Shown here piece after piece: positions 20,770-31,019 of a stretch of 64,000 bases of DNA. The DNA is taken from the NCBI GenBank assembly GCA_020002185.1, contig CM034534.1:38547882-38611881 (forward strand). The letters run 5' to 3'. How positions within the stretch are numbered: position 1 is the first letter of the stretch; each line of letters begins with the position of its first letter. The notes under the pieces were generated by a model. That model was not told the DNA's origin. It made no database searches and saw nothing but the letters and a program-made list of their open reading frames with translations. The stretch comes from Paraescarpia echinospica. Taxonomy: Eukaryota; Annelida; Polychaeta; Sabellida; Siboglinidae. The position numbers and the translations under genes are program-made.

Positions 20770-23700
20770 GTGAGTAATACTACAACTGTTATATATATAT
20801 ACATGTATATATATATGATTTTAAAATAATGTTTTATTGCCCTGAATGTGAACATTGTTGTTTATTGCCCTGAATGTGAACATTGCTGTTTATTGCCCTG
20901 AATGTGAACATTGTTGTTTGCTGTCTTCAATGTAGAGATTGTTGTTTATTGTCCTTAATGTGGAAATTGTTGTTTATAAAATTGTCTTCAATGTAGAGAT
21001 TGTTCTTTATTTTCCTCAATGTGGAGATCATTCTTTATTGTCCTCAATGTGGAAATTGTTGTTTATTGTCCTAATGTGGAAATTGTTGTTTATTGTCCTT
21101 GATGTGGAAATTGTTGTTTATAAAATTGTCTTCAATGTAGAGATTGTTCTTTATTTTCCTCAATGTGGAGATTATTATTCTTTATTGTCCTCAATGTGGA
21201 AATTTTTGTTTATTGTCCTTAATGTGGAAATTTTTGTTTATTGTCCTTAATGTGGAAATTTTTGTTTATAAAATTGTCCTCAATGTGGAGATTGTTGTTT
21301 ATTGTCCTTAATGTGGAGATTGTTGTTCATTGTTCTGAATGTGGAGATTGTTGTTTATTGTCCTCAATGTGGAGATTGTTGTTTATTGTCCTTAATGTGG
21401 AGATTGTTGTTCATTGTCCTTAATGTGGAGATTGTTGTTCATTGTTCTGAATGTGGAGATTGTTTGTTATTGTCCTTATTGTGGAGATTGTTGTTTATGA
21501 AATTGTCCTGAATGTGGAGATTGTTGGTTATTGTCATAACTGTAGATACTGTTGTTTATGAAATTGTCCTGAATGTGGAGATTGTTGGTTATTGTCATAA
21601 CTGTAGAGATTGTTGGTTATGAAATTGTCCTGAATGTGGAGATTGTTGGTTATTGTCATAACTGTAGATACTGTTGTTTATGAAATTGTCCTGAATGTGG
21701 AGATTGTTGGTTATTGTCATAACTGTAGAGATTGTTGGTTATGAAATTGTCCTGAATGTGGAGATTGTTGGTTATTGTCATAACTGTAGATACTGTTGTT
21801 TATGAAATTGTCCTGAATGTGGAGATTGTTGGTTATTGTCATAACTGTAGAGATTGTTGGTTATGAAATTGTCCTGAATGTGGAGATTGTTGGTTATTGT
21901 CATAACTGTAGATACTGTTGTTTATTAAATTGTCCTGAATGTGGAGATTGTTGGTTAATGTCATAACTGTAGAGATTGTTGTTTATGAAATTGTCCAGAA
22001 TGTGGAGATTGTTGGTTATTGTCATAACTGTACTGATTGTTGTTTATTGAAATTATCATCCTCAGTGATGAGATTATTGTTTATTGTCCAGCATGTGGAG
22101 ATTGTTGTTTACTGTTGCAGTCTGTCGGAGTTGTATTGTGAAGTACCTTCAGAGTAGCAAGTTCTGCCCTCAATGCAACATTAAGATCCACGAGACGCAG
22201 CCAGTGATGCATCTGAAGCCAGACAGAGTGATGCAGGACATTGTCTTCAAGCTAGTTCCTGGCCTCTTTGAGAGTAAGTAGAGAGTTTGACATTTGTTAA
22301 TTAGTTTCTATTATTTGGCATTACAATTTTAAATGTATGGTTCAGACATTGTTGTTGCTTATGGCGATGATACCTGACCATTGTGTATAGAATGTCTGAC
22401 TCTGTCTGATTATGCATGTTCACCCACCTGTATGCCCTACTTTCAGTCTATCTGCCGATATTCTTGGCCTTTTGCCTAACTTTTTCAGCATCTCAGTCTA
22501 TTTTTCATTTTGTCTAGATGTATTTCTATGTGTATCTGCCTTTCTGTCTGTGGCTGTGTTTATTTCTCTCAGTATTTCTCAGTCCAATCCTCTTGACTCT
22601 TCGTCTCTGCAAGTCTTCGTTTGTCTTTTCATCTCACTCTTTTTTTATCTATATTGATAAAATAGAAAATTGCTACCATGATTGATGCAAACAATTAATA
22701 TTACACCTCAGCCAGTTGTCGGTTTTCAAGTTTGTTTACATGGGTAAGTTACAATGTAGCGATATACAAATGTTGTTGTCTTTCTGGTTAGCATTCTTCA
22801 CACATATTTCTACTGCTAAATATATTCCTTTAACAATTTCATGATAAATCCATTTATTATTTGTAGGTGAAGAGAAGAGAAAGCAGGAGTTCTACAAGTC
22901 ACGGGGCCTTGTCAAAGAGAAGAAACATGGTAATAAAACCATTTTTAAACATTCCCTGTGTCAAATCATTCTAACCAAGAACTAATCATAAGTACAAAAG
23001 TATATCTTAATTGTAATGGTCAAGGATATCTGTTCCTCCATGCTATAGGACACATTTACTTTAAGTAAAATAAAAAACATCCTTGGGAGAAATATATATT
23101 TGTTTTGAACATGTGTTTTATTAAGATAAATGAAATCATACTTGTGAACAATTGGTTCAGATGAAGATGTTTTTTCATGGTGATTTAAATATTTGTTTAC
23201 CTGGCCATACAAATAACATGTTTATTTCCAGGATCACAAACATTTTCTAAAACATTAGATTAGTTTATAGTTTATATGAAAATCATGGTTCAAGACCATC
23301 CACCAGTAAATTAGTTTCTCTGTACCAGTCTCATTTTGGAATATAGGCCAACAACAAAGGCAAGGGGTCAAATGGTTAATTGTAGGATTCTAACTAAAAA
23401 AAACAACTACTAAAAATAATCTTTTGAGTTAGAGTATCTTCAGGCGAACATATGTAATGTGACACCATAATGTATAAATAACTAGAGAACTATGGATGGT
23501 GCAATGAGTTATTTCGTGGTGGAGGGTCAGATAGTGTGGAAGTACTTTTTGCCAGCAAACAGATGAAAGATTGCAGTATCCAAACTTTCATGGTTCTTGT
23601 AGATGAATCAGCACGTGGACTTCCTCTCACCAGTGCCTACGACAACCCAGAGGGACATTACTACAAGCACGACGACCTTATTTGTCTCTGTCTGGAGCGC

Positions 23701-26700
23701 TACAGGTAAGGTAGCTAGACACTACTACAAGCACGACAACCTTATTTGTCTCTGTCTGGAGCGCTACAGGTAAGGTAGCTAGACACTGCTACAAGCACGA
23801 CGACGACCTTACTTGTCTCTGTCTGGACCACTACAGGTTAGGCAGCTAGACACTACTACAAGCACGACGACCTTATTTGTCTCTGTCTGGAGCGCAGCAG
23901 ATAAGGTAGCTAGACACTGCTACAAGCACAACAACCTTATTTGTCTCTGTCTGGAGCGCTACAGGTAAGGTAACTAGACACTGCTACAAGCACGACGACC
24001 TTATTTGTCTCTGTCTGGAGTGCTACAGGTAAGGTAACTAGACACTGCTACAAGCACAATGACCTTATTTGTCTCTGTCTGGAGCGCTACAGGTAAGATA
24101 GCTAGACACTACTAGTACTACAAGCACAACGACCTTATCTGTCTCTGTCTGGAGCGCTACAGGTAAGGTAGCTAAACACTACTACAAGCACGTTGACTTT
24201 ATTTGTCTCTGTCTGGAGCGCTACAGGTAAGGTATCGAGACATTACTACAAGCATGATGACCTTACTTGTCTCTGTCTGGACAGCTACAGGTAAGGCAGC
24301 TAGACACTACTAAAGCACGACAACCTTATTTGTCTCTGTCTGGAGCTCTACAGGTAAGGTAGCTAGACATTACTACAAGCACGACGACCTTACTTGTCTC
24401 TGTCTGGAACTCTACAGGTAAGGTAGCTAGACACTACTACAAGCACAACGACCTTACTTGTCTCTGTCTGGAGCTCTACAGGTAAGGTAGTTAGACACTA
24501 CTACAAGCATGATGACCTTACCTGTCTCTGTCTGGAGCGCTACAGGTAAGGTAGCTAGACTACTACAAGCACAACGACCTTACTTGTCTCTGTCTGGAAC
24601 TCTACAGGTAAGGTAGCTAGACACTACGACAAGCACAACGACCTTACCTGTCTCTGTTTGGAGCGCTACAGGTAAGGTAGTTAGACACTACTACAAGCAT
24701 GATGACCTTACCTGTCTCTGTCTGGAGCGCTACAGGTAAGGTAGCTAGACAAATAAAAAATACTCATATACAGTATACAATATATTCTAAATATACATTC
24801 AGAGTATTCTAAATACGTGTATACAGTGTATTTTAAATACATTGCATTGTAAACACATACAGTGTATTCTAAATACACACATTTTCATTATTGTAATGTT
24901 CTGGCAGAAGAGCTAACTAAATATCCCTAAAACTAAACTGTTGCAGGTTGTATCTACAGAGAAGTATATATAAAGGAACTTAACAACAATTACGTGCAGT
25001 CATTAAAATGTTCATAATTGAACTGGTTATTCAAAATAATAATAAAGATTCTACATTTCCTGTATTGCAACAGCAGTAAGTGTGAATGTGCGACTGACCT
25101 TTGCCCTTTGTTTCTCAGTCTGAAACAGTCATGTGTAGACTTTGTGTTGTCATCACTGCCGAGGAAGTTTGTGCGGTGTTCTGTGAGAACTTGTGTACGT
25201 CATATACAGCAGCTACTGAGGAACAAACTGGCCGTCCCCGGCACCTATAAGGTGTGTGACATCTCACTGGTAACAACATTCCCAATTGGTGTTGTTTCAT
25301 AAGACATGCCTGTTACATAAACTACTGTTTTATGTACTCCCATTGTTACAGTACTTAAGAGAAGTATTGTATATGACTGCATTTATTACAGTTGCATTTC
25401 TTATAGTTATATATGTTCCATCAGTGTTTATGAAACCAGTTGTTACTTCTGCAGTGTTTGTTGACCACTACACTAAACTAAACAATTATGCCAGCAGTTA
25501 TTGCTTATACCACCAGTGTTTATTAAACATAATTTTATTTTACCATTGTTTTACAACACGTGTTTTACAATAATATTTACATAATAGTCAGCAACACCAG
25601 TATTGTTTACAACAGTGTTTATTACACCAGCACATGTTATTGTTTATTTCATCAGTATTTATTATGCAAGCATTTTACTGCCTTTAAAAAATACAATTTT
25701 TACAATACCATTTATTACAACACTGTATTATAGCATCATTTATTACAAGAATATTTATTACATCACCATTTATTGTTTATTTCACAAGTAACTTTCCCAT
25801 CACCTTTTTGCCTTTTCAGCACCAATTCATTTACAAAATTATAATTACAAAGTATAGACATTGATTCCAGAAAAGGTAATCTCCATGATCCAGACATCCT
25901 ACCAAGGAATGTCGTGCCAGGTGATGCGTGACGGACTACTATCAGAGAGTTTCGAAGTTGAGGCAGGGGTTCGGCAGGGATGCCTGCTGTCCCCTTTCCT
26001 GTTCATCCTCATGATTGATTGGATTATGAGGACCACCACGGACGGGAAACGAAATAGCATACTGTGGACACCATGGACTCAGCTGGAGGACTTGGCCTTT
26101 GCTGATGACCTGGCACTACCATCACACACCCACAAACAGATGCAGGACAAAATGACATTGTCGGAATCAACATCAGAAAAGACAGGTCTGAAGATCAACA
26201 GAGGCAAAACCAAGATCATAAAAATCACAATCGGAACGACTACCCAATTATAGCAGGCAGAGCTCCTGGAGGAAGTGGATTCCTTTAACTACTTAGGGAG
26301 CGTAATAAACAAAGTAGGTGGTACAGAGGCAGATGTTGCAGTAAGAGTGGACAAGGCACGGACAGCATTCCTGATACTAAAACATCTGGAATTCCAAAAA
26401 AATAAAATACAAAACAAAAATCTGGATTTTTAACTCCAATATAAAATCAGTATTGTTGTATGCATCTGAAACATGGAGAATGACAAAAACAACACTAGGC
26501 AAAATCCAGACTTTCCTTATTTTATGTCTATGAAGAATTCTACACATAAAATGGCAAGACAAAATCAGAAACGAGGAGCTATGGGAAAGGACTAGGCAAG
26601 AACCTGTCGCCAAGCAGATCCTGAGGAGAAAGTGGGGTCTGATTGGACACATACTGAGAAAGCCAACAACAAACATCACAAGACAGTCACTGACGTGGAA

Positions 26701-27863
26701 TCCTCAATGAAAAAGAAGGCGAGGAAGACCTAAATACACATCGTAAAGGGACACGGCTGCAGAAGTACAAAGGAGTGGCTACACCTGGAAAGAAATAGAG
26801 AAGATTGCTCAAAGTCGTGTGCGCTGGAGAGTCATCATCAATGGCTTATGCTCCTCATGGAGTGAAGGGCATAAGTAATAAGTACAGACATTCAAGATTG
26901 ATCAATATTATCAAACGTACAAGATTGTTTTCTCATAATCAAATTTTGTCACATACAGGTGGATGTCATCTGCAATGACACAGTCCTCAACTGGCAGATG
27001 ACAATGAAGCATGTCTGGCTGTCACAGTGGATCACAAAGGTTTCATGTTACCTTTCTAAAATTACATTTTCATCTATGCTTTTAAAGTGGCTTTCTCAAT
27101 CCACTTACTTATTGCATATTATCTTTATTAATGATGTTCAGATCTTTGGTGTGTAAATTTAATTAACAAGTGCAGTCGGTTTATTAATTGAGTGCATTTG
27201 TTTTTTTAAATGATCGAAAGAAGAATCATTGTCTGGTAGATCAGGTAACTGGTGAAAGTGTAAATATCTTCTACTACACAGAGGTGGTGTTACTGAATTT
27301 TTTAGTCTGCATGTTAATGATTATTTATAGTCATAACATTGTGATTGTTACTATTTCATGCTCATTTCAGTTCATAATAATATTTTTACCTTTAAAGTGT
27401 TGGAGACAAGATTTAACAAGATTGCCACCCAGAGAATTAACTCTAGGTGGCAGGTGGACAAGGAAGCCTTTTGGCTTATTGAGAGACAGTACATATTGTA
27501 GCCCAAAACCTTGTGGAGTGTAGGAAGATTGGTGGTCCTGGCCATAAGTCCTCATATTAAAGTGTTGTTGTTTGAGAATAAATTGGACTGATCCTCCAGA
27601 CCAGTCCTACAGCTGTATTTTCAAAATGGTAGCCCTAGCCTAAAGTTGTTGTTTTGGGCAAGTTGAACTATAGAAATGTCTTACCTTGATGTATGTGCGT
27701 GTGTGTGTGTGTGTGTGCGTGTGTATGGTTACGTAGGTGATAATGTACATTGTAATTGTTTATTTTGATGAGTTTCATTCTGTTTCAGCCATCTCCACTC
27801 ATGCTGTTCTATCGACTTGTACCAAACCAACCATCAGAGACACTGACGACGCACGGCAGGTGA
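20667..27863 (+). CDS. PCGF1: Polycomb group RING finger protein 1 (PCGF1), seven coding exons seen
   Basis: Exons 20667-20769, 22121-22273, 22867-22929, 23603-23705, 25119-25251, 26959-27039 and 27789-27863 join in phase with GT-AG boundaries to 236 codons plus stop. Human PCGF1 is about 259 aa, so roughly 20 N-terminal residues are on an unidentified upstream exon. The RING finger has CSLC, ECLHTFC, CRSC and CPQC zinc ligands (C3HC4). After it come NIKIHETQP and [15 protein letters not shown], close to PCGF1 rather than to PCGF4/BMI1. The last three exons form the RAWUL domain ([28 protein letters not shown]). In vertebrates PCGF1 pairs with RING1/RING2 and BCOR in the nuclear PRC1.1 complex, which ubiquitinates histone H2A at CpG islands. 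Introns carry minisatellites and LINE insertions. Confidence 0.93.
20840..22115. repeat. Intronic minisatellite, ~28-bp units with ~60/120-bp higher-order periods
   Basis: Units such as AATGTGGAGATTGTTGTTTA with TTGTCCT spacers repeat through nearly the whole first seen PCGF1 intron. From about 21500 they are organised as alternating units (TGAATGTGGAGATTGTTGG, CATAACTGTAGATACTGTTG, CATAACTGTAGAGATTGTTG) giving a longer period. The last unit (CATGTGGAGATTGTTGTTTA at 22092-22111) runs directly into the splice acceptor CTGTTGCAG of the next exon. Open frames across it are artefacts. Confidence 0.97.
22121..22273 (+). CDS. PCGF1: PCGF1 exon: second half of RING finger and following helix
   Basis: The acceptor is TTTACTGTTGCAG. 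It encodes [33 protein letters not shown] and [17 protein letters not shown]. The donor GTAAGT starts at 22274, phase 1. This exon holds the last four zinc-binding cysteines. Confidence 0.95.
22867..22929 (+). CDS. PCGF1: PCGF1 exon: post-RING basic segment
   Basis: The acceptor is TTATTTGTAG. It encodes [20 protein letters not shown], matching the EEKR-x-EFY-x-SRGL stretch after the PCGF1 RING domain. The donor GTAATA starts at 22930, phase 1. Confidence 0.92.
23603..23705 (+). CDS. PCGF1: PCGF1 exon: start of RAWUL domain
   Basis: The acceptor is GGTTCTTGTAG. It encodes [18 protein letters not shown], then [16 protein letters not shown]. The Y-x-H/D-D/E-x-L-x-LCLER block opens the RAWUL domain of PCGF1. 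The donor is CAG|GTAAGG at 23706, phase 2. The last ~35 bp and the donor are the founding unit of the tandem array that follows. Confidence 0.92.
23671..24750 (+). repeat. Tandem array of exon end plus 5' splice site, ~64-bp unit, ~17 copies
   Basis: The unit runs from CTACAAGCACGACGACCTTA through TTTGTCTCTGTCTGGAGCGC to TACAG|GTAAGGTAGCTAGACAC. Copy 1 is the real 3' end of the PCGF1 exon and its donor. Sixteen further copies follow in the intron. By eye 15 of 17 keep CAG|GTAAG; copy 3 has GTTAGG and copy 4 ATAAGG. Reading on from the exon the frame meets TAA within the first donor (AGG TAA), so only the first donor yields an intact RAWUL domain. Confidence 0.97.
25119..25251 (+). CDS. PCGF1: PCGF1 exon: RAWUL middle
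   Basis: The acceptor is TTTGTTTCTCAG. It encodes [18 protein letters not shown], then [20 protein letters not shown]. The RKFVRCS-x-R-x-x-VRH-x-x-x-L pattern is diagnostic of PCGF RAWUL domains. The donor GTGTGT follows AAG, phase 0. Confidence 0.93.
25300..25860. repeat. Degenerate TTTATTACA-type repeats in a PCGF1 intron
   Basis: Motifs such as CAGTGTTTATTACACCAG, CATTTATTACAACAC and ACCAGTGTTTATTA recur at irregular 20-40-bp spacing. There is no coding content. Confidence 0.5.
25861..26880 (+). pseudogene. RTE-like LINE reverse transcriptase fragment in a PCGF1 intron
   Basis: It starts mid-RT with [18 protein letters not shown], then [20 protein letters not shown] and [12 protein letters not shown] (catalytic ADD present). 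It continues in shifted frames through [17 protein letters not shown] and the C-terminal [13 protein letters not shown] and [11 protein letters not shown] endings. Several stops and shifts break it. The protein resembles the RTE-type endonuclease-RT family often annotated as craniofacial development protein 2-like. It lies on the same strand as PCGF1, between exons 25119-25251 and 26959-27039. The clade assignment is tentative. Confidence 0.75.
26959..27039 (+). CDS. PCGF1: PCGF1 exon: RAWUL, 27 codons
   Basis: The acceptor is GTCACATACAG. It encodes [20 protein letters not shown] and LSQWITK. MTMK-x-x-WLS-x-W is conserved in PCGF1. The donor GTTTCA is weak, phase 0 on both sides. Confidence 0.93.
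27404..27492 (-). mobile_element. CR1-like LINE 3'-end fragment in a PCGF1 intron
   Basis: Read on the minus strand it has AATAAGCCAAAAGGCTTCC and GTCCACCTGCCACC, then the hairpin TGCCACCTAGAG / CTCTGGGTGGCA and the tail AATCTTGTTAAATCTTGT. It is the 3' UTR of the LINE family at 4023-6230, truncated to under 100 bp. Confidence 0.9.
27690..27723. repeat. (GT)n microsatellite
   Basis: Short GTGTGT tract in the last seen PCGF1 intron. Confidence 0.95.
27789..27863 (+). CDS. PCGF1: PCGF1 last coding exon
   Basis: The acceptor is TCTGTTTCAG. It encodes [19 protein letters not shown] and five more residues, then TGA. PSPL-x-L-x-Y ends the RAWUL domain in human PCGF1 too, which has a similarly short tail. 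A possible polyadenylation signal ATTAAA is at 28728-28733. Confidence 0.9.
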   Translation, partial: PSPLMLFYRLVPNQPSETLTTHGR

Positions 27864-28980
27864 CACAGACACTGCCACGTCATCACATCACGTCGATGAC
27901 TCACTGGGATGATGTTATCACGTCACCATTGAGTCCAGGAAGGCTGTCACGGATGATGTCATTAAGTCTTATGTATAGTAATTCTTGTATCTGACTAATT
28001 GGCAGTTGGGTACAAAATTTTATCAGTGAATTTACAAATTTTATTGCAAACAGATTTATCCGTTGGATAGGAGGAGATTATCCATTCTGCCTGGCAGTTT
28101 ATTACAAATATTTTCACAAGAACTGTTTTTTGAAAAATCTATATTGTTGGTATGACTCACAATTGGATTTTTAAAAAGCATTCCAGTCCGTTTAATTCAT
28201 GCTCCAATTCTAGTCAAATATAGATCTTTATTTGCTAATGCTTCAGGAATTGGAGATGCCATTAAAAGAATTGTAACTCCTGTTAAAAACCAACATTAAT
28301 TGACAGAAGCAATTATGCATTATCATAATTTGAATGCATAAATAAGATTTCAGTGTGCATTAAAATAACTGATTGCCTGGAATTAAGACACGTATATTAT
28401 ATAATTAATTATATTGCTAAATAAGGCTGTCGGGACCATAGGAATTATTGTACAAATACTGATAGAGAACATTTTCTTTGTGCACCCATTTTCGAAATGT
28501 ATTGTTTTTGTAGCCAAGTATTTGTAGCGTCTCATATTTGTTGTATTATGAATATTATCAGTTTTTATATCTGGATGTTTCGATACTCGTACCGCATTTG
28601 TTTGAACTAATTTAATGTGTTGTTGATGAATCGGCAGTGTTACTTATTGAATGGTTCTCTTGATTTTTATGAAAGCTTATTTTTAAAACCTTGTTATTGA
28701 GTGTATATATAAATGTTCAATTAGAAAATTAAACATGAAACAAACTGCTTGTAAAGTACATATTGTTCACTTTATCTCGTTTACGTTGTTGAAATCTATG
28801 TACTAGCTGAGTAATAACTATCCATCACGAGACCTTTGTCAAGCAACAAGATCCATCAAGATTACAGAATGGCTGACACACTTGTGAATCTGACGGGCAT
28901 TCCGTCGTATATTTTTTTGTAATTCTGGCCCCATACGTTTGTGTTTGCAGCACAAACGTAGGGCAACGTTGTTTAAACAA
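27864..28980. other. PCGF1 3' UTR and downstream intergenic DNA
   Basis: AT-rich, no gene. The 3' UTR probably ends shortly after ATTAAA at 28728, though several weaker signals exist. Confidence 0.4.
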
Positions 28981-29004
28981 GAACTGTATGTGGGAAAGAT
29001 TGGT

Positions 29005-29176
29005 GAGGCACATGTTGTGCCACCCTTGTAATGTAATTGATGAGGCACATGTTGTGCCACCCTTGTAATGTAATTGATGAGGCACATGTTGTGCCACTCT
29101 TGTAATGTAATTGATGAGGCACATGTTGTGCCACCTTTGTAATGTAATTGATGAGGCACATGTTGTGCCACCCTCG
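29005..29176. repeat. 37-bp tandem repeat, ~4.6 copies
   Basis: The unit is GAGGCACATGTTGTGCCACC followed by CTTGTAATGTAATTGAT. Each unit contains a small hairpin GGCACA-TGT-TGTGCC. Copies are nearly identical, indicating recent expansion. Open frames in several phases across it are artefacts. Confidence 0.95.
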
Positions 29177-29279
29177 TTATCTAATGGATGTCATGTAAAC
29201 ATTGTTGGTAAGGCATAGCGGATCTAATATAATCCGTGCCAATGTCGCGATCAATACTTGTACTGTAGTAGGATATGGT

Positions 29280-29600
29280 GAGCCATGGTCTAATCACTAA
29301 TGGCTAGAGCACCCGACCCCACGGTGTCGAGGTTCCACATGCCGCCGTCTCAAGACTTGGGCAGTTTTGTTCGCTCCACTTTGACATATATCAGTTGGTA
29401 CTGTGTAGTTGTATGTATGTATGTATTTATGTGTGTACACAAGTGGAACCAGGTGGGGGTTGGGTGTTTTGTTGGGGGGCTGGACATAGGTTTTGCTCCC
29501 AATATTTTGGCAAGGGGAGGTGCAGTTGGACTTTTAGTGAGACTCAATGGGTGAGGGTTGCAGCTGAAGGATTGTGCTGAGCCTCAGCCCAATATTCACC
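29280..29600 (+). mobile_element. tRNA-derived SINE candidate
   Basis: GGTCTAATCACTAATGGCTA-GAGCACCCGACC and GTGTCGAGGTTCCACATGCC look like the A and B boxes of a tRNA-derived promoter. About 250 bp of non-tRNA body follow. There is no paired copy in the window to confirm the ends. Confidence 0.5.
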
Positions 29601-30439
29601 ACGTTTCGACACCTATTATGTGTCATGTGTTGTTGCATCCAGTGTGACAATAGGGCCTTCTTTAATAATAAATAGGCGTTTTCTATGCGCCGTAGACCCT
29701 ATATCCCGGTAATATCCTACACAGAGGCGACACCAAAGTAATGTATAGGCCAAAATAAATTGAGCTAAATTAAGATAAGTTAACACCCATTAAATAAGCT
29801 AATATAAATTAAAATTAGTTAAAAGGTAAAACCAATTAAATAAGCTAATATAAATTAAAATGAGGTAAAACCAGTTGATAAACAGTCCTTAATTGTCGTT
29901 AAAACAACATTGCCAGTAGTGGCAAGTTACGAAATAGAAATACTTCATTACAATATTTAAAAAAAAAATTTAAGTAATCGGCATGTAACTAGTACTTTCA
30001 CTTGTAACGAAGTAGTTTTATCAAAAGTAACAATAGGGATGTCATTGAAAATTTCAAATTGCAGATATATGTTGTTTTATATTTTTATGATGTGGCGGAA
30101 CCCAGGAGAAAGTGAAAAATGAAAACAATATCAAAATCAGTAGAGTACTTTTTGAGAGACAAATTTTTGAAGATGTAAAATTTAACCAATTTTTCAGATT
30201 GTAAATCTCTTATACAGTACCTGTGAACTGGAAAAGGGCACCAAAACGTGTGCATATGTTTATTAAAACTATAATAAAAACAGTTATGTTTAATGTTTAT
30301 CGATGAAATTTGGCACACTGATAGATTTGTAGTCCTTTTCAAATATGTCAAAAGGTATTATTTTGCTTATTTGTATTGGCATAATTTGCATAAAGTAGCA
30401 TGATTTTCAGGGACATTTTGTAATTAAATTACATTTTAT

Positions 30440-31010
30440 CATTATTTTATTGCACATATCATGTTTAATCTAGCAAATGTAAGTTGGGAAGTTCAGCAAC
30501 GGAACTGTATCTATTTGTTGACGGGACACAAAATTAATTAATTAAAATATTAATTAATTAATAGAACAATATAGCATTCTTGCAGTGATCAGTGTGTAAT
30601 ATGGCAAATTAAAGCTGCATAGCTCAGCATTTAATATATGTATACCATATGTGTAGACGGAACAATACGTTAATTAATATAATAAATTAATTAATTAAAA
30701 ACAAGATGAATGTTTTAGTGATTACTGCGTATAATACAACAAATAAAAGCTGAAGCAATCAGCAATCAATAGATACCCACAATTCACGTAGACAGAAAAA
30801 ACAACAATTAATTAATAGAACAATATTAATTAATTAATAGAATAAAATAAAATATTGTAGTGATCAGTGTAATTAAGCAAATTGAAACTGCATGGTTCAG
30901 CATTCAATGTATGTATACCATTTGTGTAGACAGAACAATACATTAATTAATTAATCAATTAATTAATATAACAAAATTAATTAATTATTAACAAGATGGA
31001 TTCTTTTACA
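30440..31010. repeat. Degenerate ~115-bp tandem repeat with TTAATTAA runs
   Basis: The block CAGTGATCAGTGTGTAAT, AAGCTGCATAGCTCAGCATT and GTATACCATATGTGTAGAC with TTAATTAATTAA runs recurs about four times. A more diverged relative occurs near 31775-31870. There are no genes. Confidence 0.75.
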
Positions 31011-31019
31011 ACTGTCATA

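Noticed and set aside
20939..22157. Several frames with repeated [16 protein letters not shown] peptides
   Set aside because: They are translations of the PCGF1 intronic minisatellite and end at or overlap a proven splice acceptor.
22412..22657. Hydrophobic 81-codon frame inside a PCGF1 intron
   Set aside because: It arises from a TCTGTCTG-like pyrimidine-rich stretch within an intron and has no start context or homology.
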